A DNA stretch of 64,000 nucleotides from Novipirellula caenicola (lineage in GTDB: Bacteria; Planctomycetota; Planctomycetia; Pirellulales; Pirellulaceae). Under the pieces are notes generated by a model. The model saw only the letters and a program-made list of their open reading frames with translations, made no database searches and had not been told where the DNA came from. Location of the stretch: contig NZ_BAABRO010000001.1 in NCBI RefSeq assembly GCF_039545035.1, positions 62,001 through 126,000 of the forward strand. The letters run 5' to 3'. The translations under genes and the position numbers were made by a program. Positions 53,150 through 62,271 of the stretch are shown here, one piece after another (positions within the stretch are counted from its first letter, which is position 1; each line of letters begins with the position of its first letter).

Positions 53150-54214
53150 GTGGCATATTTTGTAGGCATTGATGTCGGAGGCACCACGTCGACCGTCGCG
53201 ATCGGTGACGAGAACCGCGAAATCCTTAAAATCTCTGACCAATTTCCGACGCGGTCAACCGAGGGCCCGATCGCGACCGTCGAAGATCTCACCAATGCGG
53301 TCATCAGCGAACTGCAAAGTCTCAGCGGATCGCTCGCCGATGTTCAATCGGTGGTGATCGCCACTCCGGGACCGGCCACGCTTGATGGCGTGTTGTTGTC
53401 CACACCGAATTTGGCGCACCCGGATTGGGTTAACTTTGCGATCCGTGAAAACTTGCAAACGCGGTTGTCGGCTAGCGGCGGCAGCACCCCGATTCGCTAC
53501 CTTGGCGATGGTCAAGCCGCGGCGTTGGGCGAGTATGTCATCCGCACTGAGAGTCTGCGTTGGGATGATGCTCCAGCGATCGATCCCAGGGACCACCAAC
53601 CCGACAAACTGGATTCGTTGTTTTTTCTAGCCGTTGGCACCGGGCTTGGTGGCGGCGAAGTTTCGCGTGGCAAAGTCGTCCGAGGCCGAGAAGGTCGGGC
53701 CGGGCATGCGGGACATGTGTTCTTGCCATACGACGCGTTTCGCTATGACCATGATCGCCAATTAAAGGTTGGCAACGCCTACAGTACGGCCGAGTCGGCG
53801 ATTTCGTTGACCGCACTAACGCATCAACTCGGTTACCGATTGTCGTTGCCGCAGTGGAGCGATCACCCGCTGAATTCGCTCGAATGCTCGATCAAGGACA
53901 AGGCCAAGCAGCTTCGTGAACTTGCTGCAGCCGGCGATCCGCTGGCCATCGAATTGTTTGATGATCAAGCTGCGGCATTGGGCGTGGCCATGTTGATCAT
54001 CAACTACATCGGCGACTACGATCTGCTGGTCATCGGCGGAGGCGTCTGCGACTTGTCCGACGATCTGCGTCGCCGGTATGTCAAACAGGCCGAACTGGCC
54101 TATTATCGTCACGCCCTTGATGGGTTCCGGAACCTTACCGGATTGGCGTTTTCGCGGTGTGGTGACCAAGCGTCGGTGATCGGGGCGCTCGCCGAAGCGT
54201 ACGAACTGGTTTAA
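53150..54214 (+). CDS. ROK-family protein (probable sugar kinase) lacking the zinc motif
   Basis: 354 residues from GTG 53150 (ATAGGAGGG 8 nt upstream). N-terminal ATP loop GIDVGGTTSTVAIGD, catalytic Asp in YLGDGQAAALGEY, second loop AVGTGLGGGEVSRG and GREGRAGHAGH fit ROK kinases such as glucokinase. The usual zinc box CxCGxxGCxE after the His is absent: the segment reads VGNAYSTAESAIS. The adenosine region LLVIGGGVCD is kept. Substrate probably glucose or a related sugar, in line with the mutase upstream. Confidence 0.85.
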   Translation: MAYFVGIDVGGTTSTVAIGDENREILKISDQFPTRSTEGPIATVEDLTNAVISELQSLSGSLADVQSVVIATPGPATLDGVLLSTPNLAHPDWVNFAIRENLQTRLSASGGSTPIRYLGDGQAAALGEYVIRTESLRWDDAPAIDPRDHQPDKLDSLFFLAVGTGLGGGEVSRGKVVRGREGRAGHAGHVFLPYDAFRYDHDRQLKVGNAYSTAESAISLTALTHQLGYRLSLPQWSDHPLNSLECSIKDKAKQLRELAAAGDPLAIELFDDQAAALGVAMLIINYIGDYDLLVIGGGVCDLSDDLRRRYVKQAELAYYRHALDGFRNLTGLAFSRCGDQASVIGALAEAYELV

Positions 54215-54380
54215 ATTCTGCTTCGTTGAAATGCGGCGGGTTGATGCGAGCGTCCCTTCGGTACCTCATTTTTGGCCCCTCGCGCTCACACGACGGCCGT
54301 TACGCCCCTCTTCCTCGGCTGTCACGCCCCGAGGGCAGCGTCCTTGTTTTACTGGTCGAATCCCCCTTTTTTGTTGCTTC

Positions 54381-54809
54381 ATGACTATCGAACAAATTGA
54401 GAAATTGATTCCGCATCGGAAACCGATGCGACTTGTCGACGAAATCGTTTCGATGAGCGAAACCGAGATCGTATGCCGCAAAACGTTCAGCGAAGACGAG
54501 TTTTTTGTACAGGGGCATTTCCCGAACCACCCGATCGTGCCTGGTGTGATCCAGTGTGAGTGCTGTTTGCAAGCCGGTGCAATCCTGCTAGCTCAAATCG
54601 CCGAGATGGCCGAAGGAGCGGTGCCGGTGGCGACTCGCTTGGACAACGTCAAATTCAAAAACATGGTTCGACCAGGCGATACGGTGGAAATCCACGCGAA
54701 ATTGGATGATCACGTCAGCAACGCATTTTTCTTGACCGGCAAAATGCTACTTGGCGGGAAAGTCACCGCACGATTAAACTTCGCCTGCACCGTTGCCACC
54801 CCCGGCTAA
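54381..54809 (+). CDS. fabZ: 3-hydroxyacyl-ACP dehydratase
   Basis: 142 residues from ATG 54381; the open frame reaches 54231 without support. Hotdog-fold dehydratase with [15 protein letters not shown] at the start and the active-site His in [12 protein letters not shown] followed by Glu in [10 protein letters not shown] (the usual form is LQIEAMAQ). It removes water from 3-hydroxyacyl-ACP in fatty acid elongation. FabI follows 33 bp later, so two successive steps of the cycle are encoded together. Confidence 0.9.
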   Translation: MTIEQIEKLIPHRKPMRLVDEIVSMSETEIVCRKTFSEDEFFVQGHFPNHPIVPGVIQCECCLQAGAILLAQIAEMAEGAVPVATRLDNVKFKNMVRPGDTVEIHAKLDDHVSNAFFLTGKMLLGGKVTARLNFACTVATPG

Positions 54810-54841
54810 TCAATCCGCACTCTCCACTCTTAGACGCCGCT

Positions 54842-55681
54842 GTGAATTCGACCAGTCCTAACGAACCCGTTGCTGATTTTCTGTCTCTTCGTGAGAAGAC
54901 CATTTTGATCATGGGCGTGGCCAACAAAAAAAGCGTGGCGTTTGCCATCGCGAAAGTGCTGCGTGCTGCCGGAGCGAACGTGATCTACAGCGTGCGAAGC
55001 GAGTCGCGAAAAGAAAGTCTGAGCAAACTACTGAGTGGGGAAAAAGTGCTGGTATGTGATGTCGAGGACCAAGCTCAAATTGATCAACTCGCTACGACGC
55101 TTGCAGCCGACGGGGTCACGATCGATGGCTTGGTTCACTCGATCGCGTTCGCCGATTACCCCGAGGGCATTCGGCCGTTCCACGAAACCACGCGTCGCCA
55201 ATTTTTGCAGGCGGTCGACATTTCCGCGTATTCGTTGATCAGCGTTTGCAATGCACTCCGCGATCGTTTTGCCAAAGACGCCTCGGTGGTCACGATCGGG
55301 ATCAGCACGACGCGGATGGCGAGTGAGAGTTACGGATTCATGGCACCCATCAAAGCCGCGCTCGAATCGTCACTTGCGTTTCTCACCAAATCGTTCAGCC
55401 GATTTAGCGAAGTGCGGTTCAATGCCGTCTCAGCTGGATTGCTAAAAACCAGTGCTTCGGCTGGCATCCCAGGCTACGTCGATTCGTATCTCTACGCCGA
55501 AAAAGTCATCCCTCGCGGCCGAGCGGTCAGCACGGATGAAGTCGCCAACACAGCGGCGTTTCTGCTCAGCCCTCGCAGCAGCGGTATCGCGGCTCAATCG
55601 ATCGTGGTCGATGCCGCCATGGCAATCAATTATTTTGATGCCGAAGTTGTCCGCGCTGTCACGGCTCAAGATATCGATTAG
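54842..55681 (+). CDS. fabI: enoyl-ACP reductase (NADH)
   Basis: 279 residues, GTG start. Short-chain dehydrogenase of the FabI type: [18 protein letters not shown] at the nucleotide site, [12 protein letters not shown], and the catalytic Tyr-x6-Lys in [15 protein letters not shown]. The C-terminal [24 protein letters not shown] is typical. It reduces trans-2-enoyl-ACP in the last step of elongation and is the usual triclosan target. Sits between fabZ and ilvE. Confidence 0.93.
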   Translation: MNSTSPNEPVADFLSLREKTILIMGVANKKSVAFAIAKVLRAAGANVIYSVRSESRKESLSKLLSGEKVLVCDVEDQAQIDQLATTLAADGVTIDGLVHSIAFADYPEGIRPFHETTRRQFLQAVDISAYSLISVCNALRDRFAKDASVVTIGISTTRMASESYGFMAPIKAALESSLAFLTKSFSRFSEVRFNAVSAGLLKTSASAGIPGYVDSYLYAEKVIPRGRAVSTDEVANTAAFLLSPRSSGIAAQSIVVDAAMAINYFDAEVVRAVTAQDID

Positions 55682-55746
55682 CATTGCCGCCGTGCCAAAC
55701 GCTTCCTTTCCTATCAACGCTTTCTCCATCGCTCTGTCTCGAATCT

Positions 55747-56607
55747 ATGAATCGCAAAATCTATATCAATGGCCAGTACTTCGACCGTGAAAACGCAAAG
55801 ATCAGCGTTTTTGACCATGGATTGCTTTATGGCGATGGTGTGTTTGAAGGCATGCGAATCTACAGCGGCACCGTTTTCCGTCTGCAACAACACCTCGAAC
55901 GGCTTTGGGAATCCGCTCGTGCAATCGCATTGACGATCCCCATGTCGATCGAGCAATTGACCGACGATGTCAATGCAACCGTCAAAGAAAATGGCTTGAC
56001 GGATGGCTACATCCGTTTGATCGTCACCCGCGGTGCCGGCCCACTCGGGCTCGATCCGTTTCGCTGCGTTGAACCGCAAGTCATCATCATCGCGGACAAA
56101 ATCACGCTCTATCCAGAAAGCCATTACACCGAAGGCCTGAAACTGGTGACGGCATCGACGATCCGGAACCATCCGGCCGCGCTGAGCCCGCGAATCAAGT
56201 CGCTCAATTACTTGAACAACATCATGGCCAAGATCGAAGGTCTCAACGCAGGCTGTATCGAAGCAGTGATGCTGAATCACAAAGGCGAAGTCGCCGAATG
56301 TACCGGCGACAACATCTTTTTGGTCAAAAATGGCGTATTGACGACGCCGCCAATCGATGCGGGAATCCTCGAAGGCATCACGCGAAACGCGGTATTGGAA
56401 TTGGCCGTTGCTGCAGGCATCGAGACTCGCGAGACTCCGATGACACGGCATGATATCTACGTGGCGGACGAATGCTTTTTGACCGGCAGTGCAGCCGAAG
56501 TGATTCCCGCGGTGCAAATCGACAATCGCAACATCGGCGACGGTAAACCAGGCCCGGTCACGCTGAAGCTAAACGAGGCGTTTCGCAAATTGGTCCACCA
56601 ATCCTAA
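55747..56607 (+). CDS. ilvE: branched-chain amino acid aminotransferase (class IV)
   Basis: 286 residues from ATG 55747. Class IV PLP enzyme: FDHGLLYGDGVFEGMRIY near the start, RLIVTRGAG, the catalytic Lys in IKSLNYLNNIMAKIEG (Lys near 157) and EAVMLNHKGEVAECTGDNIFLV. It transfers amino groups between glutamate and branched-chain keto acids. The length and KSLNYLNN motif fit the shorter IlvE group; a D-amino-acid transaminase is the alternative. Begins 65 bp after fabI and is probably co-transcribed. Confidence 0.9.
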   Translation: MNRKIYINGQYFDRENAKISVFDHGLLYGDGVFEGMRIYSGTVFRLQQHLERLWESARAIALTIPMSIEQLTDDVNATVKENGLTDGYIRLIVTRGAGPLGLDPFRCVEPQVIIIADKITLYPESHYTEGLKLVTASTIRNHPAALSPRIKSLNYLNNIMAKIEGLNAGCIEAVMLNHKGEVAECTGDNIFLVKNGVLTTPPIDAGILEGITRNAVLELAVAAGIETRETPMTRHDIYVADECFLTGSAAEVIPAVQIDNRNIGDGKPGPVTLKLNEAFRKLVHQS

Positions 56608-56694
56608 GCCTGCCTTCGAGGCGAAAATACTGCGACCACGGGGAACGACCGACGATCGTTGATGTTCCCCCTGCCAACCGATCCCGGTAGCAGA

Positions 56695-57783
56695 TCACGG
56701 CATTTCAATCCGCTCGCCCGAGCGGCGGAACAACTGCACGTTGGATCGCGGCGTCTGAAGCGTCACCTTGTCACCCACTTGAACGCCGCAATCGGGATCG
56801 AGAATGGCGTTGACGTGACCGCAGACGTTGGATTCGCGGCCGGCTAATTCGAAACGCGTCTGGCAACGCCCTGCAAACACTTGACGCCAACGACACACCG
56901 CATGGGCCGTGAACGTGTCCGCGTCGGGGCGGTCATTTGCGATTGTCAAATGTTCGGGACGGATCGCCACCACAATATCGTCTGGTAAATCGTCCGCATC
57001 GGCGGCGGCGAGCATAGAACGCAGCCACGACCGCGATTGGTCGCGACAAAACGCGGAATCCAATTCGTTGATCGGCGGCGAGCCCAATGATCGAGCGACC
57101 GCCAGACAACACGGTCGGTGGTAGATTTCCTCGGGCGTTCCAATTTGCACAATCTGTCCAGCGTGCATCACTGCAATCCGATCAGCGATCCGCATCGCTT
57201 CTTCACCGTCATGCGTGACATGAATGGTGGTCCCCGGGATCTCACGGTGCCAATGAATCAGATCCTGTTGGAATCGATAACGCACCGAACCATCGAGTGC
57301 CGAAAGAGGCTCGTCAAGCAAGCGGACCGCGGCCTGGCGGACGACCGATTTGGCAAGTCCGGCACGCCGGAGTTCACCTCCGCTTAACTTCTCGGGCCGC
57401 CGATCCAGTAGCGAATCAAGCCCCAGCAGTTTCGCAGCCTGCGTGATCCGTCGCTCGGTTTCCGCCGGCGGCACGATCCCCTTCATTGGATACGCCAACG
57501 TTTCACGGATGGTCATGTGCGGGTACAGCCCGTCGCCCTGAAACATCAGCGAGACATCACGTTTGCGAGCTTGTATTGCCGTCACGTCCTCGGTGCCAAT
57601 CATCACACGCCCCGCATCCGGCGACTCGAGCCCCGCGATCAGCCGCAACGTTGTCGATTTCCCGCAACCACTTTGCCCCAACAACACCAAATACTCATCA
57701 CGTTGCACACCCAAACAAAGCGACTCCAATACGCGGTGGCTCGCATAACGTTTATCGATTTCGCAAAGCTGGACGGCGGACAT
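56695..57783 (-). CDS. ABC transporter ATP-binding protein, UgpC/MalK type
   Basis: 362 residues from ATG 57783; the frame extends to 57873. Walker A LLGQSGCGKSTT, Q-loop in SLMFQGDGLYPHM, signature KLSGGELRRAGLAKS, Walker B VRLLDEPLSALD and the switch His in VTHDGEEAM. A C-terminal TOBE-like domain (VVAIRPEHLTI, about 255-360) marks the sugar/glycerol-phosphate importer group (CUT1). No permease or binding-protein genes are adjacent, so it may energise importers encoded elsewhere. The signature has LSGGE in place of LSGGQ. Confidence 0.9.
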   Translation of the reverse strand: MSAVQLCEIDKRYASHRVLESLCLGVQRDEYLVLLGQSGCGKSTTLRLIAGLESPDAGRVMIGTEDVTAIQARKRDVSLMFQGDGLYPHMTIRETLAYPMKGIVPPAETERRITQAAKLLGLDSLLDRRPEKLSGGELRRAGLAKSVVRQAAVRLLDEPLSALDGSVRYRFQQDLIHWHREIPGTTIHVTHDGEEAMRIADRIAVMHAGQIVQIGTPEEIYHRPCCLAVARSLGSPPINELDSAFCRDQSRSWLRSMLAAADADDLPDDIVVAIRPEHLTIANDRPDADTFTAHAVCRWRQVFAGRCQTRFELAGRESNVCGHVNAILDPDCGVQVGDKVTLQTPRSNVQLFRRSGERIEMP

Positions 57784-57888
57784 GAGCAGCGGAGTCACGG
57801 AAGGGTAAACGGAGGACGCGGACGCAGTAGCGCTGCGATGCACTACAATAGAAGGCATCCTCAGCCAAAACAACCGAAGGACCTCGCG

Positions 57889-58764
57889 ATGGACTTGGTA
57901 ATCGCACTGCTGATCACAACGTCAACCACCGCAATCATCATCGTGGCGGTCGCTTGGTGGCTGCGTCCCAATTCTGGGATTTCAATAGACGCCCCTGCTT
58001 CGAACTTGCCGTCGATCGTTGTGGCTGGTGCCGTGTTGTGTTCGTTCGTGCTACTGTATGCGACCAAGGACCGGATGGGGTGGGCAACCCTGCTGCCGGT
58101 TTCGTCGGCAATCATTCTGTCGAATTGGACCGCGTTCGCATTGGCGGTGGCCAGTGGTGCAGCGTTTCGATTGCCCAATCGTCCGTTCTGGCGACGCGGT
58201 TTGGCCGCTTCGCTGATGGCGGGGTTGGCGATGGCAACGCTGTTTCAACCGGTGCTGCAACCCGTGCTACGCCCTGTCTCGGGATCGAACCAATGGGATT
58301 CTCGCCAGGTATGCATTCAATCGCACACCAATACGTGCAGCGCTGCGGCGGCAGCGACGCTGCTAAAAAGTGTGGGCATCGAAGTGACCGAAGCCGCCAT
58401 GGTCGATGACTGTTTGACCGATGCTCGGGGAACACCGTCACTGGGCCTTTGGCGAGGGTTGTCATTGGCTACCCGCTCGACGCCATTTCGCCCTGAGGTG
58501 CTGCACACCGATGTCGAAAGCCTGCTGAGAAAGGGACCTTGGCCCTCGGCGCTGGTGGTCGGTTTGCCTCGTTACGGCGCCGATCCGATCTATGTTCACC
58601 GCTATGGTTGGGACCCTGGGTTTCGCCACAGTATCGTCCTGTTCGGGCGAAACGAGGACGGCTTGCTCGATATTGGCGATCCTTCGATCGGCCGTGAAAC
58701 CTGGAGCGACGAGGATTTGCGGGTGTTGTGGCGAGGGGAAGGTGTCACGCTGGTCCGCCGCTAA
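57889..58764 (+). CDS. membrane protein with C39-like peptidase domain
   Basis: 291 residues from ATG 57889 (GAAGGA upstream); the longer frame overlaps the ABC gene on the other strand. Four or so N-terminal membrane segments (about 4-24, 42-58, 62-85, 104-122) are followed by a papain-like domain: QVCIQSHTNTCSAAAAATLLKSVGI with the catalytic Cys, GFRHSIVLFGRNEDG with the His, and IGDPSIGRETW with the Asp. This is the C39 pattern, normally found in bacteriocin export ATPases. Here it is free-standing, as in many planctomycetes. Possibly cleaves double-glycine leaders. Confidence 0.8.
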   Translation: MDLVIALLITTSTTAIIIVAVAWWLRPNSGISIDAPASNLPSIVVAGAVLCSFVLLYATKDRMGWATLLPVSSAIILSNWTAFALAVASGAAFRLPNRPFWRRGLAASLMAGLAMATLFQPVLQPVLRPVSGSNQWDSRQVCIQSHTNTCSAAAAATLLKSVGIEVTEAAMVDDCLTDARGTPSLGLWRGLSLATRSTPFRPEVLHTDVESLLRKGPWPSALVVGLPRYGADPIYVHRYGWDPGFRHSIVLFGRNEDGLLDIGDPSIGRETWSDEDLRVLWRGEGVTLVRR

Positions 58765-59054
58765 TGTTGCCTGAAGGGAAGTATTGCCGCGACGACGATC
58801 CACTTTACCCCCCAACGCCCCCGTCGCTTCGGCAACTCGCCGAAAATGGACGGCCCATTGGATGCAACGCCACAACGTGACGGGATGGAAGGGTTTACGA
58901 CCATTGACAGTGGGCCAAGCCTCGTAGGAAATCAAAGCGTTTGACGGCGATCCGACGAGCGAAATCCGGTGACGGTCAAAACAATTCTTGCTCTTGCCCC
59001 ACCGGCATGATGATAATAGAGGACGAATTCTTGAAGTTTTTTGGAGCCCTGCCG

Positions 59055-59648
59055 ATGAAAACCCGCCTACACATGCATCTTACCGCTGCCGTGCTTTTCT
59101 CTGGATTTCTGCTTGGTTTGATGCCCGCAGTCATACACGCCGATGACACGTCTGCTGCCGAGAAACAAGACGCGGCCGCTTCGCAAGCCGAGCCGGCCTA
59201 CCAGCCCTTGAGCAAAATCGAGCTGCGACGGAAACTCAATCGCATGCAGTACGATGTCACCCAAAATGAAGCGACCGAACCCGCATTCCGAAACAAATAT
59301 TGGGACAACAAAAAAGCGGGCACCTATCGCTGTATCGTTTGCGAACAAGAACTATTCGACAGTAAGACCAAGTTCAAATCGGGAACCGGGTGGCCTAGTT
59401 TCTATCAACCAATCGACGAGAAAGTGGTCGGATTCCGCAACGATTGGCGATTGATCTACACGCGAATCGAGGTGCACTGCTCGCGATGTGGTGCCCATCT
59501 GGGACACGTCTTCGATGACGGCCCCGAACCGACGGGGAAACGCTATTGCATGAACAGTGCCTCGCTCGATTTTGTCGAAGCCGGCAAAACGGACAAGAAT
59601 CAATCGGCTACGGGCAGCTCGGCGTCGAAGGACGCCAAGCAAGATTAG
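59055..59648 (+). CDS. msrB: exported methionine-R-sulfoxide reductase
   Basis: 197 residues from ATG 59055, chosen because MKTRLHMHLTAAVLFSGFLL gives a proper signal peptide (cleavage near IHADD). The MsrB domain (about 60-175) has zinc Cys pairs CIVCEQELFD and CSRCGAHLGHVF, and the catalytic Cys in RYCMNSASLDF. It reduces methionine-R-sulfoxide in proteins, here outside the cytoplasm. The resolving Cys and the electron donor are not evident. Confidence 0.92.
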   Translation: MKTRLHMHLTAAVLFSGFLLGLMPAVIHADDTSAAEKQDAAASQAEPAYQPLSKIELRRKLNRMQYDVTQNEATEPAFRNKYWDNKKAGTYRCIVCEQELFDSKTKFKSGTGWPSFYQPIDEKVVGFRNDWRLIYTRIEVHCSRCGAHLGHVFDDGPEPTGKRYCMNSASLDFVEAGKTDKNQSATGSSASKDAKQD

Positions 59649-59678
59649 CACCGATACGAGGTTAGCACCGCGTCACGA

Positions 59679-60323
59679 TTAGAACCGGATGGTGAATCGC
59701 GAGCTACCGCCGCCGATCGTAATCCCGCCCCGCGAACGGGATCGGTGCGAGTGCGAATCGTGGTCGTCGTGATGGTCACGATGCCCAAAATTGCTGCTCG
59801 AAGGACGAACGTTGTATCCACCCCAACGACTCGAGTACCCGCCCCAGTTGCTCGAATACGGCGTTGCGTAGACCGGCGTACGAAGGGTTCGGATGTCCGC
59901 TTGCAGATGGTGAATATTGTTTTCGATCGCGTTTAACAACATTCGCACATGCGACGTGTGGCCGTGGATATGGCCATGTCCGTAAGCAGCGCGATGCTCG
60001 ATGGCGTCAAAAAGCGACTCGAGATGATGGAATTTTGAATCCAGCATTGCCAAGTCGCGATCCAAGTGGCTGACGCTCGAATGATGATGGGCAAGTTCGT
60101 GAATATGGTCTGCCAAACGTGCCATGTCTCGAGCGTCGCTGAGCAGATGAACATATTCGGGCGTGTGTCGATAGTGGCTCGTCTCTCTCACAATTTGGTT
60201 CGATTGGACCGCGATTTTCAACGCCAATTGATCAATGTGGTCATAGGTGTCGGCCGAGGCGGTCGAGCAGAACGCAGTCAGGCACAGTGCAAGTGAGGCG
60301 AAGGTTTTGTTGAAGAGTGGCAT
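59679..60323 (-). CDS. secreted His-rich protein of unknown function
   Basis: 214 residues from ATG 60323. Signal peptide MPLFNKTFASLALCLTAFCSTASA. The mature half is helical and His-rich (HIHELAHHHSSVSHLDRD, HLESLFDAIEH, HGHIHGHTSHVRMLLNAIENN), followed by a Tyr/Ser/Gly-rich stretch and a HRDHHDDHDSHSHRSRSRGG tail. The His clusters may bind metal. The ending ITIGGGSSRFTIRF recurs as a motif in some planctomycete exported proteins I recall. Convergent with msrB. Confidence 0.75.
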   Translation of the reverse strand: MPLFNKTFASLALCLTAFCSTASADTYDHIDQLALKIAVQSNQIVRETSHYRHTPEYVHLLSDARDMARLADHIHELAHHHSSVSHLDRDLAMLDSKFHHLESLFDAIEHRAAYGHGHIHGHTSHVRMLLNAIENNIHHLQADIRTLRTPVYATPYSSNWGGYSSRWGGYNVRPSSSNFGHRDHHDDHDSHSHRSRSRGGITIGGGSSRFTIRF

Positions 60324-60911
60324 TTTTTTCTTTCCCTGGATTGTCAATTTGTCTTGCAGTCATGTCTGCAGAACCATCAAAAACGCAGGTGCCGTGCCAA
60401 ACGTGTTTCACAGCGTACGATTTGCTATGAAAGCCCGTGTTTTACGGCAGTTTCACGCCTCATGGAAATTTTGAACCCGTCCGCCAAGCGAACTCGATTT
60501 GATGGCGCATCGCGACACCGAGTCGTCAGATCGACGACACTTTGCTTCCAAGATTTAAAACGAGTAGCCACGTTCTGGCGAGCGTCGTGACGAAACGCGG
60601 CGACCACTGGGCATCGATGGCTTGTTGAGTGACTGAGCCACGACGCGTCGGCGGCCGGGTCCCACGCGCTACCCGGTGCCGCACTTCCAATGCCATTGTC
60701 TTTGGTAGCGGCACAGTGCGAGCCGTCCGGTTGCAGCGAGAAGAACGTTCGACATTGACCGGGCGGGTTGCTGTTCTTGTCGTACGATGGACTTCCTAGT
60801 CCGTCGAATCCACCATTGACGGACGAGGAAGTCCATCATCCCCCCTTGCCGTAGGAAACTTCAATAAATCAACAAACCGTCGGCGAGTTCCGCGACGAAT
60901 CCTATTCTGCG
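60324..60911. other. intergenic region with dispersed repeats
   Basis: 588 bp without a credible gene. 60700-60775 repeats the element at 42790-42890. TCGTACGATGGACTTCCTAG at 60780 repeats part of 33596-33616, and GACGGACGAGGAAGTCCATC faces it as an inverted copy. Confidence 0.6.
60700..60775. repeat. dispersed intergenic repeat, copy 2
   Basis: Shares GCCGTCCGGTTGCAGCGAG and ACGTTCGACATTGACCGGG with 42790-42890 in the same order. Confidence 0.65.
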
Positions 60912-62105
60912 TTAGTCGTTTTTCCAGTCGACGAACGCGTGCGTTCGCGTGGTCAATGGCAATGAGACCCTTGCGGATTGCTGGACGTGGGAAGCGAACG
61001 TTGCGTGCACCATTTCCATCGTGACGCGTCCATCGGTATCGCTGCACAGCGGTTGCCGCGATTCGTTAATCGATGCGATTAAATCGCGAGCCGGCAATTC
61101 ATGCTTGCTGACCAGGCGTTTGATGTCGGCGATCGGTTCAGGTTTGCCGATTCCGCCGCTGCTGATGTTGACCCAGCGACGTGGGGTCGGCGCGGGCTTG
61201 AACGGACTGCCCTGCAAGAGATGGACGAGTGGTTCGGTGTCCATCCGCAAATCAATCACTCCCTCGGTTCCGATGATTTGAATCCCAAACCCCGCTTTTG
61301 CGACTCCTGCGGCCTGGATCGAATCGAAGAAAACCGGAGTCCCGCCTTGCGTCTCGTAACGGGCATGCAGACGATCTCCCGCGATCGGCCCAATCCCTTC
61401 GCTGCCCGGCCTTACATCCTTGCTGGTCGCAGGGCGATCGCCAGCGTAGAACGTAGCCGAACACGCGATTGGATTGCCGGCGAAGTAGACGGCGATGTTC
61501 AATAGATGAGTCCCCAGCACCCACAGGTCCTGTCCACCGCCGCGTGCATCCTCTTTCCCGCGACAACGAATTTCGAGCACACGTCCGATCACCCCTTGCT
61601 CGATCAGCGTCTTGGTGACCGGCAATGCTGGATGATAACGATTGCGATGAGCGATTGCCAATCGCGTGCCAGAACGTTCACAGGCCGCGACGATCTGATC
61701 CGCCTGTTCCAAGGTGGCACAGAACGGCTTTTCACAATAAACACCTTTCGCCCCGCCCTCGATCGCCGCCATGATCATCGCATGATGCTGATCGACATGC
61801 CGCGGTCCGACCGCGACAATCTCGGGCTGTGTCTTCTCGATCAGCTCACGATAGTCGGCAAACGCATGTTCGCATCGGAGTCGCTGTTTGGCTTTTTCGC
61901 GTCCCTGAGGATCCGCGTCGGCAACCGCCACGATTTCAGTCTCTGGCAATCCCAACCACACCGTATCGATGCCATGACCAAAATCCCCGCGTCCCGTATG
62001 TCCGATCACACCGACTCGCCAGCGTTTCGAATCGTTTGCGTGTACCCGTAGTGGCATCGCTGCCAATGCGGCTGCCGTGGACGCAGCAAAACAGCGACGC
62101 GACAT
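60912..62105 (-). CDS. Tat-exported Gfo/Idh/MocA oxidoreductase
   Basis: 397 residues from ATG 62105, where MSRRCFAASTAAALAAMPL forms a twin-arginine leader; the frame is open to 62267 (alternative ATG 62213). NAD(P) loop VGVIGHTGRGDFGHGID, then VYCEKPFCATLEQAD (EKP motif) and the DLWVLGTHLLN region. Different from the protein at 39995 (shorter, no close similarity outside the motifs). Substrate unknown. Its start lies 166 bp before the stop of the hydrolase gene upstream, so the two may be co-transcribed. Confidence 0.88.
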   Translation of the reverse strand: MSRRCFAASTAAALAAMPLRVHANDSKRWRVGVIGHTGRGDFGHGIDTVWLGLPETEIVAVADADPQGREKAKQRLRCEHAFADYRELIEKTQPEIVAVGPRHVDQHHAMIMAAIEGGAKGVYCEKPFCATLEQADQIVAACERSGTRLAIAHRNRYHPALPVTKTLIEQGVIGRVLEIRCRGKEDARGGGQDLWVLGTHLLNIAVYFAGNPIACSATFYAGDRPATSKDVRPGSEGIGPIAGDRLHARYETQGGTPVFFDSIQAAGVAKAGFGIQIIGTEGVIDLRMDTEPLVHLLQGSPFKPAPTPRRWVNISSGGIGKPEPIADIKRLVSKHELPARDLIASINESRQPLCSDTDGRVTMEMVHATFASHVQQSARVSLPLTTRTHAFVDWKND

Positions 62106-62271
62106 CGATGCCGACTTGTTGGTGTTGACCGATTGGATCGTTTCCGTCGGTCGTGTTTCAATGGAACGAGCGGGCGTACGCTGGTTAGCAGCGGAGCTGG
62201 GCGGGAGGGGCATTTCAGTGGTATGGGAACAGGGGAGCGAGGGAGGGAAGGGAACGGTGGGAATCACGTGG

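Noticed and set aside
54231-54380. N-terminal extension of fabZ
   Set aside because: Fifty extra residues rich in Arg and Pro do not fit the family; the ATG at 54381 begins the conserved IEKLIPHR region.
57517-57888. N-terminal extension of the C39-like membrane protein
   Set aside because: It is antisense to the ABC ATPase gene and lacks coding character; ATG 57889 with GAAGGA upstream is better.
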